Below, piece after piece: positions 19,209 to 26,268 of a stretch of DNA of 64,000 bases (position 1 is its first letter; each line of letters begins with the position of its first letter). Made by a program: the position numbers and the translations under genes. Below the pieces are notes generated by a model. That model had not been told where the DNA came from, searched no databases, and saw nothing but the letters and a program-made list of their open reading frames with translations. The DNA is from Nocardioidaceae bacterium (GTDB lineage: Bacteria; Actinomycetota; Actinomycetes; Propionibacteriales; Nocardioidaceae), in contig JAURVT010000010.1 of assembly GCA_030655315.1 (NCBI GenBank), forward strand, positions 1 to 64,000, in the 5' to 3' direction.

Positions 19209-20699
19209 ATGACCGTCGTCCGGGAGATCGAGCGCACCTACGAGCTGTCGGCGGGTGACGTCGTGCCGTCCCTGGTCGGGGGAGCCGTGCTCGACGTCGG
19301 GCCGACGGTCACCCGCTCGCTGGTCACCGCCTACCTCGACACGGCGGACCTCGCGCTAGCCCGGCACGGCGTCTCGCTGCGCCGACGGCTCGGGGGCGAC
19401 GACGACGGCTGGCACCTCAAGGTGCCCGTGGCGACCGACACCCGGACCGAGCTGCAGCGACCGCCGGGACGGTCGCGGCGGGTGCCGGCCGCGATGGCCC
19501 GACTCGTGACCGGCCTGACCGCCGGCGCCCCGCTCGTCCCCGTCGCCGACCTCCGCACCACGCGCACCACCATGCACCTGCTCGGCGCCGACGGGGTCGT
19601 GCTGGCCGTCGTCTGCGACGACACCGTGGTGGTCGACCTGCCCGGTGACGAGCCGCCCGAGGGGTGGCGCGAGCTCGAGGTGGAGCTGGTCGACGGCGAC
19701 CTGGCCGTGCTCGACGAGGTCGAGGCGACGCTGGCCCGGGCGGGCGTCGCGCGGTCGACCGCGTCGTCCAAGATCCGGCGTGCACTGGGCCTGGACGGGG
19801 ACCCGGCAGGCCCGACGTCCGGGTTGCGCCGCCGGTCCGCCGGCGCCCACCTGCACACCTACCTGTCCGAGCACCGCGACGCGCTCGTCGCGGCCGACCT
19901 CGCCCACCGCGTCGCCGGCGCGAGCGTCCACGACCTGCGGGTCGCCTCCCGTCGGCTGCGTGCGGCCCTGACCGTCTACCGGCCGCTCCTCGAGGACTCG
20001 CGGGCGCGGCACCTGCAGGCCGAGCTGCGCTGGATCGGCCAGGAGCTGAGCGACCTGCGCGACGTCGAGGTGTCGCGCGCCTCGGTCGCCGACGCGCTCG
20101 ACTCCGAGGCCGACGACCTCGCCACCGGTCCGGCCCGCGGGCTCGCGCGGGAGCACCTCGACCTCGCCGAGGAGCGGGCTCGACGTCGCGCGCGCCTGGC
20201 GCTGGACTCCACCCGCTACACGGCGCTGCTCGCCGGGCTCGCGGCCCTGCTGGACGAGCCGCCGTGGACCGGACGGGCCTCGCGTCGGGCCCGCGACGAG
20301 CTCCCCCGGCTCTGCCGCAAGCCGCGCCGTCGCCTGCGCCGTGCCGTGCGCGACGCCGAGGGCCTCCCGCTCGGCACCGAGCACGAGGCGGCGCTGCACC
20401 ACGTGCGCAAGTCGGCCAAGCGGCTGCGCTACGCGCTCGAGGTGCTCGTCGCCGCCGAGCCCGGCGTGCGCCGCGTGGCCCGCCGCTGCCGGACCCTGCA
20501 GACCGTGCTCGGGGACCACCTCGACGCACGCCGCGCCGCCCGGTGGCTGCGCCACCTCGGCCACGCCGGCGGTACCGACGCCGCCTTCGTCCTCGGACGC
20601 CTCCACGCCCGTCACGAGGTGGACGCCACCGCCTACGAACCGGGCTACCGGCGTGCCGCCCGCCGCCTGCTCACCGACCGGCGCCTCACGCGCCTCTGA
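19209..20699 (+). CDS. CYTH and CHAD domain protein
   Basis: A 496-residue protein with an N-terminal CYTH domain (REIERTYEL, the ExExK-like opening, then TAYLDTADLALARHGVSLRRR; about 1-200) and a C-terminal alpha-helical CHAD domain (VHDLRVASRRLRAALTVYRPLL, HHVRKSAKRLRYALE; about 215-490). CYTH enzymes act on triphosphate substrates, and CHAD domains bind polyphosphate through rows of conserved His and Arg, which are plentiful here. A role in polyphosphate or inorganic triphosphate metabolism is likely. The ATG at 19209 is chosen over a GTG 30 nt upstream because CAGGGT stands exactly six bases before it. It converges on the acetyltransferase with nine bases between. Confidence 0.9.
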   Translation: MTVVREIERTYELSAGDVVPSLVGGAVLDVGPTVTRSLVTAYLDTADLALARHGVSLRRRLGGDDDGWHLKVPVATDTRTELQRPPGRSRRVPAAMARLVTGLTAGAPLVPVADLRTTRTTMHLLGADGVVLAVVCDDTVVVDLPGDEPPEGWRELEVELVDGDLAVLDEVEATLARAGVARSTASSKIRRALGLDGDPAGPTSGLRRRSAGAHLHTYLSEHRDALVAADLAHRVAGASVHDLRVASRRLRAALTVYRPLLEDSRARHLQAELRWIGQELSDLRDVEVSRASVADALDSEADDLATGPARGLAREHLDLAEERARRRARLALDSTRYTALLAGLAALLDEPPWTGRASRRARDELPRLCRKPRRRLRRAVRDAEGLPLGTEHEAALHHVRKSAKRLRYALEVLVAAEPGVRRVARRCRTLQTVLGDHLDARRAARWLRHLGHAGGTDAAFVLGRLHARHEVDATAYEPGYRRAARRLLTDRRLTRL

Positions 20700-20708
20700 C
20701 CGGCCGCG

Positions 20709-21266
20709 TCAGGGGGCCGTCGGGACCCAGAAGCGCATCTTGGGCGGCACGCCGGTGGCGGTGCGGACGTCCTCGAGCACCCCGCCGTTGGCCTCGATCA
20801 CGCGTCGTGACGCGAGGTTGGTCTCGTCGCAGGTGACCAGGGCGGGATCGATGCCGAGCCGGTGGGTGGCCGGGAGGGCCGCGGCCAGCATGGCCGTGGC
20901 GTGGCCCCGTCGGCGGGCGCCCGGCCGGACGTCGTACCCGATGTGGCCGCCCCACTCACGCAGCCAGGTCGACAGCCGGTGCCGCACCTGGATGCGGCCG
21001 AGGTACTCCTCGCCGTCGACCCACCACAACGTGGTGCTCGCGACGAGCCACTCCGGGCGCTCCGGGTCGTCGTGCGCGTCACGGTGCAGTCGGTCGACCA
21101 GCTCGGCGAACCCGGCGGGCGTCGTCCACCGAGTCGCCTGCGTCCGCAGGTCGCGGTCGGGGTAGCCGTGGTCGTAGGGACGGGTGCGTCCCTCCTCGAC
21201 GTACTCCGCGATCGCGGCGAGGAACGACGCGTGCACCTCGACCGTCGGGGACACCAGGGCGGGCAC
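20709..21266 (-). CDS. GNAT family N-acetyltransferase
   Basis: A 185-residue Gcn5-related acetyltransferase. The acetyl-CoA binding core is visible (GHIGYDVRPGARRRGHATAMLAAAL, with the R/Q-x-x-G-x-G/A-like RRRGHA), followed by CDETNLASRRVIEANGG, which is the alpha4/beta5 signature. The substrate is unknown. The N-terminal block PALVSPTVEVHASFLAAIAEY is typical of a family of actinobacterial uncharacterised GNATs. GTG 21266 is preferred to GTG 21284 because CAGACT (21278-21273) stands six bases upstream. Confidence 0.85.
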   Translation of the reverse strand: MPALVSPTVEVHASFLAAIAEYVEEGRTRPYDHGYPDRDLRTQATRWTTPAGFAELVDRLHRDAHDDPERPEWLVASTTLWWVDGEEYLGRIQVRHRLSTWLREWGGHIGYDVRPGARRRGHATAMLAAALPATHRLGIDPALVTCDETNLASRRVIEANGGVLEDVRTATGVPPKMRFWVPTAP

Positions 21267-21302
21267 CCCAGAAGTCTGCCGCACGGGTCGGTCGAGCGAC
21301 GG

Positions 21303-21506
21303 TCACGCGCCCCGCAACAGGGAGTTCACCGCGTCGCGGAACTCCTCGGGCCGCTCGTCGTGGCAGCCACCCAGGCACACCGCGCCCGGGTCGTCGGCCT
21401 CGTCGACCACGAGGGCCGGCTGTCCCTCGAGCAGCCCGGTGGAGTGCCGGACGGTGGCCAGCGCCCCGCACAGGGGGCAGGGGATCTCGGACTCTCGGAC
21501 GTCCAT
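21303..21506 (-). CDS. Small zinc-ribbon-like protein (67 aa)
   Basis: A 67-residue protein with the pair CPLCG (about 10-14) and CLGGCHDER (about 45-53), spaced so as to hold one metal ion in a ribbon fold. No membrane segment. The ATG is preceded by CCGGAGGG four bases upstream, a strong ribosome site, while the frame continues upstream without one. Similar small proteins occur alone in many actinobacteria and have no known function. It is divergent from the first HTH-TPR regulator, with 200 bp between. Confidence 0.7.
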   Translation of the reverse strand: MDVRESEIPCPLCGALATVRHSTGLLEGQPALVVDEADDPGAVCLGGCHDERPEEFRDAVNSLLRGA

Positions 21507-21617
21507 CGGCCCTCCGGAGGCATCGTGGTGAGCCCACACGGTAGCGGGCGGCGCTCCCGGCCCCCGTCCTCGAACTCAAGATCGGCGCGTGCCCCTTCCG
21601 GTCTCACCCGTTCTGAG

Positions 21618-21623
21618 TATCCT
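21618..21623 (+). promoter_or_regulatory. Putative -10 of first HTH-TPR regulator
   Basis: TATCCT within CTGAGTATCCT stands out in a GC-rich intergenic stretch. A transcript from it would begin near 21630 and carry a leader of roughly 75 nt containing the stem-loop at 21666-21683. The -35 region is poor. Confidence 0.4.
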
Positions 21624-21665
21624 GACCCCGGGAGCGGGACGGCTGGCGCCGCCCGATGGGTTCGT

Positions 21666-21683
21666 CTCATCCGCAAGGATGAG
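21666..21683. promoter_or_regulatory. Perfect stem-loop in the leader of the first regulator
   Basis: CTCATCC-GCAA-GGATGAG forms a 7-bp perfect stem with a GCAA tetraloop (GNRA type), ending 23 nt before the GTG start and 10 nt before its GGAGGAG ribosome site. A nine-codon open frame including stop (ATG 21656, stop 21680-21682) runs through it. It could be an operator or a translational control element. Confidence 0.45.
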
Positions 21684-21706
21684 GCGGTGTGGCGGAGGAG
21701 GGTGTC

Positions 21707-23113
21707 GTGAGTGTGACGAGCGACCTCGGCAGCAGGATCAGGGAGCTGCGGCTGACCCGTGGCCTGTCCCAGCGCGACCTCGGCGGTGGCGAGCTCTCGG
21801 CCAGCTACGTGTCCCTGGTGGAGGCCGGCAAGCGCCACCCGAGCATCGAGGCGCTGACGCTGCTGGCCGAGCGCCTGGGCACCTCTCCGCGCGGGCTGAC
21901 GCAGGACCTCGACGGCGACCCGCTGCCGCGCACGCTCGCCGAGGTCGACCTCGACCTCAAGTGGGCCCGGATCGCGATCCGCGCCGGCAACCCGGCGTCG
22001 GCGGAGAAGTACGCCCGCCTCGTCCTCGACGACGTCGGTGTCGGCGAGCACGAGCGCCTCGAGGCGCTCTCGCTGCTCGCGTCCGCCACCGAGGGCCAGG
22101 GCGACCTGCGCGGAGCCATCGCCATCGGCGAGCAGCTGCAGGGCGAGCTCGACCCCGACGTCACGCGTGAGCTGTGGACGTCCACCCAGATCATGCTGCT
22201 GCGCTGCTACAAGGACGCCGGCGACCTGGACCTCGCGATCGACCTGGGCGAGCGCGCCATGCGGGGCTTCGGCCCCGACGTGCGCGACGAGGAGCTGCTC
22301 CTCACGGTCTCGCTCGCGGACGCCTACGCCGCCCGCGGCGACCTCACCCGCGCCAGCATGCTGCTGCAGAACACGTCGCGGCGTGCCGAGGCCGGCGCGT
22401 CGGCCCAGGTGCGCGGGGGAGCGCTCTGGAACGCGAGCCTCGTCGCCGCCGACGACGGACGCATCCACGACGCCGTCCGCCTGTCCGAGCAGGCGCTCGC
22501 CGTGTTCTCCGAGAGCGACGCGGTCCGCAACCTCGCCCGCCTGCACGCCAGCTGTGGCGTCGTCCAGCTCGAGCTCGCCTCGCCCGAGGGCGTGGACCGT
22601 GCGCGGTCGCACTTCCGGGCCGCCGTCGAGGGGCTCGACATGGAGGGCACCACGGGGGAGCGGGCGCGCCTGCTCGTCCACCTCGCCCAGTGCGACGTGG
22701 CGGCCGACGACCTCGACGCCGCCGACCTGCACCTCGCCGAGGCGCACCAGCTCTTCGACGACGTCGGCGAGACGGCGGAGTCCGCGCGGGCGATGGCCCA
22801 CCTCGTCCAGGCCCACGTGCTCGTGCGTCGGGGGTGCCCCACCGAGGGGCTCCGGCTCGCACGGGACGCCGCGGTCGCGACCGAGCAGGTCGACACCCGC
22901 CGCGAGGCGTCGCGCACCTGGCGCGCGGTGGCCGAGCTCGCTCGCGCCGAGGGCGACGTCGAGCTGCGGATGGAGGCGCTGGAGCGCTCCGTCGACGCCG
23001 CCGGCATCAGGGCCGCCCAGGGCGGCGTCGTTCCGGGTGCCCGACGTGCTCCCGTCGAGGCGGACGGCGAGTCCGACATCAGGTCCAGGCCGGCGTCCCT
23101 CACGCTGGGCTGA
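21707..23113 (+). CDS. HTH-TPR transcriptional regulator, putative peptide receptor (copy 1)
   Basis: A 468-residue regulator with an N-terminal XRE/Cro helix-turn-helix (about 7-60: LGSRIRELRLTRGLSQRDLG, then SASYVSLVEAGKRHPSIEAL) followed by about 390 residues of helical repeats of TPR type. The layout and size are those of RRNPP peptide receptors such as PlcR, NprR and Rgg, though I cannot show homology. Residues 78-96 (AEVDLDLKWARIAIRAGNP) are identical in the second copy at 23590, and the two proteins align along nearly their whole length, so they are paralogues. The last 40 residues diverge. GTG 21707 is chosen for its GGAGGAG site six bases upstream. A convergent gene for a small secreted peptide follows 70 bp later. 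Confidence 0.88.
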   Translation: MSVTSDLGSRIRELRLTRGLSQRDLGGGELSASYVSLVEAGKRHPSIEALTLLAERLGTSPRGLTQDLDGDPLPRTLAEVDLDLKWARIAIRAGNPASAEKYARLVLDDVGVGEHERLEALSLLASATEGQGDLRGAIAIGEQLQGELDPDVTRELWTSTQIMLLRCYKDAGDLDLAIDLGERAMRGFGPDVRDEELLLTVSLADAYAARGDLTRASMLLQNTSRRAEAGASAQVRGGALWNASLVAADDGRIHDAVRLSEQALAVFSESDAVRNLARLHASCGVVQLELASPEGVDRARSHFRAAVEGLDMEGTTGERARLLVHLAQCDVAADDLDAADLHLAEAHQLFDDVGETAESARAMAHLVQAHVLVRRGCPTEGLRLARDAAVATEQVDTRREASRTWRAVAELARAEGDVELRMEALERSVDAAGIRAAQGGVVPGARRAPVEADGESDIRSRPASLTLG

Positions 23114-23157
23114 ACGGTCCCGGGCTCCTCGAGCGCCCGGTCGAGCTGCTGGCAGCC

Positions 23158-23173
23158 CCCGCCCCGAGGCGGG
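23158..23173. terminator. Small hairpin between regulator 1 and peptide 1
   Basis: CCCGCC-CCGA-GGCGGG is a perfect 6-bp stem in the 70-bp gap between two convergent genes, 11 bp past the peptide gene's stop. It could end transcription from both sides. No U-tract. Confidence 0.35.
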
Positions 23174-23183
23174 AGGCCGTGGC

Positions 23184-23333
23184 TCAGCAGCAGCCCCAGC
23201 GTCCTCCGGCGAGGTCGGAGATCGTGGTGGACGTCCCGGTGGGCGTCCCGGCCGTGCTGACGGCGGCCGGACCGACGCCCAGCACGAAGGTGGCGGCGGT
23301 GACGGTCAGGATGGTGACGACGCGCTTCGACAT
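23184..23333 (-). CDS. Small secreted peptide with GRWGCC tail (putative signal peptide pheromone 1)
   Basis: A 49-residue precursor found by reading the minus strand. It has a basic start (MSKR), a hydrophobic core (VVTILTVTAATFVLGVG), a small-residue region fit for signal peptidase (PAAVSTAG), a Thr/Gly/Ser spacer, and the tail DLAGGRWGCC directly before the stop. The second module's peptide has the same plan and the tail DIARGKYGCC. ATG is preceded by GAGGGAGAACACC, nearly identical to the other gene (GAGGGAGATCACC). It is convergent with regulator 1 and divergent from regulator 2. I infer an exported peptide whose C-terminal part is the active form. A modified (RiPP-like) or structural role remains possible. 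Confidence 0.75.
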   Translation of the reverse strand: MSKRVVTILTVTAATFVLGVGPAAVSTAGTPTGTSTTISDLAGGRWGCC

Positions 23334-23360
23334 GGTGTTCTCCCTCATTTGACGCAATGG

Positions 23361-23374
23361 TTGACCTGAGTCAA
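23361..23374. promoter_or_regulatory. Inverted-repeat operator over the peptide 1 promoter
   Basis: TTGAC-CTGA-GTCAA is a perfect 5-4-5 inverted repeat 28-41 bases upstream of the peptide 1 ATG. On the minus strand it supplies TTGACT as a -35 box, with CAAATG 17 bases further as a poor -10. The same TGAC-N4-GTCAAAGA sequence lies at 25151 before peptide 2. I infer binding by the HTH-TPR proteins. Confidence 0.6.
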
Positions 23375-23589
23375 AGAGACCAGGACGACTTCGTCAACGG
23401 GAACGACCCCTGCACCTCGTCTGATCTAGGGCGGTTTGATCAGATCTGCTGCGAAATGACGAGGGAACTTCTTGTCCACAACCCCGCGCCATCGGCCCGG
23501 GGAGTGCGTATCGTGGATCGACAGAGCGGCAAGCCGCGCGGGGAACGGGGACCCGTGATCGTGCTCCCGCGGTGAGAAGGAGTTCGCAG

Positions 23590-24978
23590 ATGACGGACGT
23601 GACCGGGCTCGGGCAGCGAGTCAAGGAGCTGCGCCAGGCGCACGGGTTGTCGCAGAGCGCGCTGGGCGGCGTCGACTACTCGGCGTCCTACGTGTCGCTG
23701 ATCGAGGCCGGCAAGCGCCAGCCCACGCTCGAGACCCTCGTGGTCCTCGCGGGACGCCTCGGCACCACGGTGGACGACCTCAGCCGCGCCGCCGGTGGGC
23801 CCGGTGCGCCGCGCTCGCGTGCCGAGGTCGACCTCGACCTCAAGTGGGCCCGCATCGCGATCCGCGCCGGCAACCCGGTGTCGGCCGAGAAGTACGCCCG
23901 CATCGTCCTCGACGACGCGCACCTGGCCGAGTCCGACCGTCTGGACGCCCTGTCGCTGCTCGCCGCCGCCACCGAGGGCCAGGGGCGCCTCGTCGAGGCC
24001 ATCGGCATCCTGGAGGACCTCCAGGACCAGCTGGACCCCGCCGTGACCCGCGAGCTGTGGATGAGCACGCAGGCCATGCTGATGCGCTGCTACAAGCAGA
24101 CCGGCGACCTCGACCACGCCGTCTCCCTGGGCGAGCGGGCGCTGTCCGCGTTCGGGCGAGACTTCCGGGAGGACGAGTCGATGCTCGTGATCTCCCTGGC
24201 GCAGGCCTACAGCGACCGCGGCGACCTCACCCGAGCGAGGGTGCTGCTGACCAACGTGCTCAGCCGAGCGGCCACGTCGGGGTCGCTCAAGGCACGAGGC
24301 GGAGCGCTCTGGAACTCCAGCATGGTCGCCGCCGAGCAGGGCCGAATGGCGGACGCCCTCGCCCTGAGCGAGCAGGCGCTCACCGCGTTCAGCGAGAGCG
24401 ACGCGGCCCGCAACCTCGGCATGCTCCACGCCAACTGCGGGTTCCTCATGCTGGAGGACGGGTCCGGTGGCGGAGTCGTCGCGGCCCGGCAGCACTTCGA
24501 GGCTGCACTCGTGGAGATGCAGGACGAGGCGTCGACGGGCGAGCGGTGCCGCGTCCTGCTCGACCTCGCTCGCTGCGACCTGCTCGAGGGTGAGGTCGAC
24601 CGGGCTGAGAGTCGCGTGCTGGACGTCCGTGCCAGCCTCGACGACGCGGACGAGGGCGTGGCGATCGACCTCGCGTTCGCGGACCTGGTCCAGAGCCACA
24701 TCCTGATCTCCCGAGGCGAGGAGGCGCGAGGGCTCGAGGTCGCGCGTCTGGCCGCCGAGGCGACCGAGAGGTTCGACGTCCCTCGGGAGGCGTCGCGCAC
24801 CTGGATGACCGTCGCCGAGCTCGCTGCGCGGGCGGGCGACGTGGATCTTCAGGTCGAGGCGTTGCAGCGCTCGGTGCGAGCAGCCGGGGTGAGACCGACC
24901 CGAGTCGGTCTCGTGGGGGTGGGGCAGACGAAGACCTCGTCCCGCACCACCTGGGAGATGAGCTCGCGGAAGAGCTGA
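23590..24978 (+). CDS. HTH-TPR transcriptional regulator, putative peptide receptor (copy 2)
   Basis: A 462-residue paralogue of the regulator at 21707. It has an HTH at about 7-60 (LGQRVKELRQAHGLSQSALG, SASYVSLIEAGKRQPTLETL), then TPR-like helices. Conserved stretches include residues 78-96 identical to copy 1, and RGGALWNSSMVAAEQGRM, which matches RGGALWNASLVAADDGRI of copy 1. The C-terminal tail (about 430-462) differs. ATG 23590 has a GAAGGAG site eight bases upstream. Its stop is only three bases from the stop of the convergent peptide 2 gene, so any read-through transcript would be antisense to it. The 256-bp region upstream holds GATC-rich repeats near 23420-23445 but no clear promoter. 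Confidence 0.88.
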   Translation: MTDVTGLGQRVKELRQAHGLSQSALGGVDYSASYVSLIEAGKRQPTLETLVVLAGRLGTTVDDLSRAAGGPGAPRSRAEVDLDLKWARIAIRAGNPVSAEKYARIVLDDAHLAESDRLDALSLLAAATEGQGRLVEAIGILEDLQDQLDPAVTRELWMSTQAMLMRCYKQTGDLDHAVSLGERALSAFGRDFREDESMLVISLAQAYSDRGDLTRARVLLTNVLSRAATSGSLKARGGALWNSSMVAAEQGRMADALALSEQALTAFSESDAARNLGMLHANCGFLMLEDGSGGGVVAARQHFEAALVEMQDEASTGERCRVLLDLARCDLLEGEVDRAESRVLDVRASLDDADEGVAIDLAFADLVQSHILISRGEEARGLEVARLAAEATERFDVPREASRTWMTVAELAARAGDVDLQVEALQRSVRAAGVRPTRVGLVGVGQTKTSSRTTWEMSSRKS

Positions 24979-24981
24979 GTC

Positions 24982-25119
24982 TCAGCAGCAGCCGTACTTG
25001 CCACGGGCGATGTCGGTGCTCCCGCCGTCGGACGAGGCCTGCGCGCTGAGCGAGGCCGGCGCGGCCAGGACGAGGGTCGCGGCGAGGACGGTCAGGGCGG
25101 TGGCGATGCGCTTGGTCAT
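24982..25119 (-). CDS. Small secreted peptide with GKYGCC tail (putative signal peptide pheromone 2)
   Basis: A 45-residue precursor. It has MTKR, then a hydrophobic core (IATALTVLAATLVLAAPA), a cleavage-like region (SLSAQA, Ala-x-Ala style), a short polar spacer (SSDGGST) and the tail DIARGKYGCC at the very end. The first 15 residues align with peptide 1 (M-S/T-K-R-hydrophobic-T-x-LTV-x-AAT), so the two are paralogues. Ribosome site GAGGGAGATCACC. It is convergent with regulator 2, with a three-base gap. Predicted to be exported. The mature fragment cannot be fixed from sequence. The C-terminal Cys-Cys may form a disulfide or a modified end. Confidence 0.75.
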   Translation of the reverse strand: MTKRIATALTVLAATLVLAAPASLSAQASSDGGSTDIARGKYGCC

Positions 25120-25150
25120 GGTGATCTCCCTCAGAATGACTGCTGTCGTG

Positions 25151-25162
25151 TGACTAGAGTCA
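25151..25162. promoter_or_regulatory. Inverted-repeat operator over the peptide 2 promoter
   Basis: TGAC-TAGA-GTCA is a perfect 4-4-4 inverted repeat 32-43 bases upstream of the peptide 2 ATG, followed by AAGA exactly as at peptide 1. On the minus strand TTTGACTC includes a TTGACT -35 box, with GTCATT 17 bases downstream as a possible -10. Confidence 0.6.
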
Positions 25163-25203
25163 AAGATCGCTGAGGTCGGACGTCAAACGCAATGGCCGGA
25201 GTT

Positions 25204-25217
25204 GGTCAATTTTGACC
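25204..25217. promoter_or_regulatory. Second palindrome upstream of peptide 2
   Basis: GGTCAA-TT-TTGACC is a perfect 6-2-6 inverted repeat 85-98 bases upstream of peptide 2, built from the same TTGAC half-sites as the proximal operator. The 9-mer CCATTGCGT also occurs between the two sites and in the peptide 1 upstream region, pointing to a shared, duplicated control region. Confidence 0.45.
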
Positions 25218-25303
25218 GCGATCTGAGTGGTTCCTGACGGGATGTTCGGGTCGAGTGGGACGACCCGGACATGCTCACCCTCCCTCGTGCGGGGTGCACG
25301 GCA

Positions 25304-25708
25304 TCAGTCCGGCGGCGGACGACGCAGCTTCTTGGTCTGGCCGCGGCGGGTCTTCGCGTCGAGCCGTCGTCGCTGCGATCCCCGGGTGGGACGGGTGGCG
25401 CGCCGTCCGCGGGTGGGACGCACGGCGTCCGCCAGCACCGCCTCCAGGCGGGACCGGGCGGCCGCACGGTTGCGCAGCTGCGAGCGGTGCTCCTCGGCGG
25501 TGACCACGAGGTAGCCGTCCACGAGGCGGCTGCCCAGACGAGCGAGCGCTCGGTCGCGTTCGGGTGCGGACAGCACCGACGACCGCGCGAGGTCCCACCG
25601 GACCTCCACCCGTGAGTCGGTGGTGTTGACCGACTGCCCGCCGGGCCCCGACGAGCGCGAGAAGCGCCAGGTCAGCTCGCTGTCGGGTATCCGCTCGGGC
25701 GCCGCCAC
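25304..25708 (-). CDS. arfB: Alternative ribosome-rescue peptidyl-tRNA hydrolase ArfB
   Basis: A 134-residue RF1-like hydrolase that enters the A site of stalled ribosomes and frees the peptide. The catalytic GGQ is present in the block SRSSGPGGQSVNTTDSRVEV (about 18-37), and the basic C-terminal tail that probes the mRNA channel is clear (RRATRPTRGSQRRRLDAKTR...KKLRRP). Size fits ArfB/YaeJ (about 140), not the longer release factors. GTG start. CATGCT stands six bases upstream, so the message may be leaderless. Confidence 0.92.
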   Translation of the reverse strand: MAAPERIPDSELTWRFSRSSGPGGQSVNTTDSRVEVRWDLARSSVLSAPERDRALARLGSRLVDGYLVVTAEEHRSQLRNRAAARSRLEAVLADAVRPTRGRRATRPTRGSQRRRLDAKTRRGQTKKLRRPPPD

Positions 25709-25730
25709 GGTCCCAGCATGCCGGTCGACG

Positions 25731-26171
25731 TCACTGCGCGCCCGCGACGTACTCGCTCAGCTGGTCGCGCTCGAACTGCAGCTCGCCCATCCGGTACTTG
25801 ACCGCGTCGCCGATCGACAGGACGCCGGTGACCTGGCCGTCGTCGACCACCGGCACGTGACGCACCCGGTTCTCGGTCATGACGCTCATGAGTGACGCGA
25901 AGGTGTCCACCGAGGAGCAGGTGAGCACGTCGGCCCCCGCCGTCATGATCGAGGCGACGGTCTCCTGCCCGGGCGTCTCGACGTGGCGCAGCTTGCGCAC
26001 GACGTCGCGCTCGGACACGATCCCCGCCAGCGCGCTGCCGTCCTCGCTCACCACCAGGGCGCCGACGTCGTGCAGCGCGAAGGCGTCGAGCAGCTCGGCC
26101 ACCGTCGCACCGGGCGGGATGGTGAAGACGGCTCGGCTTCCCTTGGACGTCAGGACGTCGCTCACGCGCAT
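25731..26171 (-). CDS. CBS domain protein (two CBS domains)
   Basis: A 146-residue soluble protein consisting of a tandem CBS pair (about 8-65 with VSEDGSALAGIVSERDVVR, and 75-135 with TENRVRHVPVVDDGQVTGVLSIGDAV). Such stand-alone pairs bind adenine nucleotides. They resemble mycobacterial hypoxic-response type proteins, but no partner domain shows what is controlled. The ATG has a GGAGGAACC ribosome site. The gene precedes arfB on the same strand with 22 bp between. Confidence 0.9.
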   Translation of the reverse strand: MRVSDVLTSKGSRAVFTIPPGATVAELLDAFALHDVGALVVSEDGSALAGIVSERDVVRKLRHVETPGQETVASIMTAGADVLTCSSVDTFASLMSVMTENRVRHVPVVDDGQVTGVLSIGDAVKYRMGELQFERDQLSEYVAGAQ

Positions 26172-26268
26172 GGTTCCTCCACGGGTCGGTCGTGCCGCGA
26201 TGGTAAGTCCGCGAGTGCCCCCGCGGCCAGGGTCGGACGCAGCGGACTCCTCCTGGCAGACTCAGGAC

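Noticed and set aside
23415-23450. GATC-rich repeats upstream of regulator 2
   Set aside because: TGATC/AGATC words recur, but no perfect repeat of useful length or match to regulator 1's upstream region was found.
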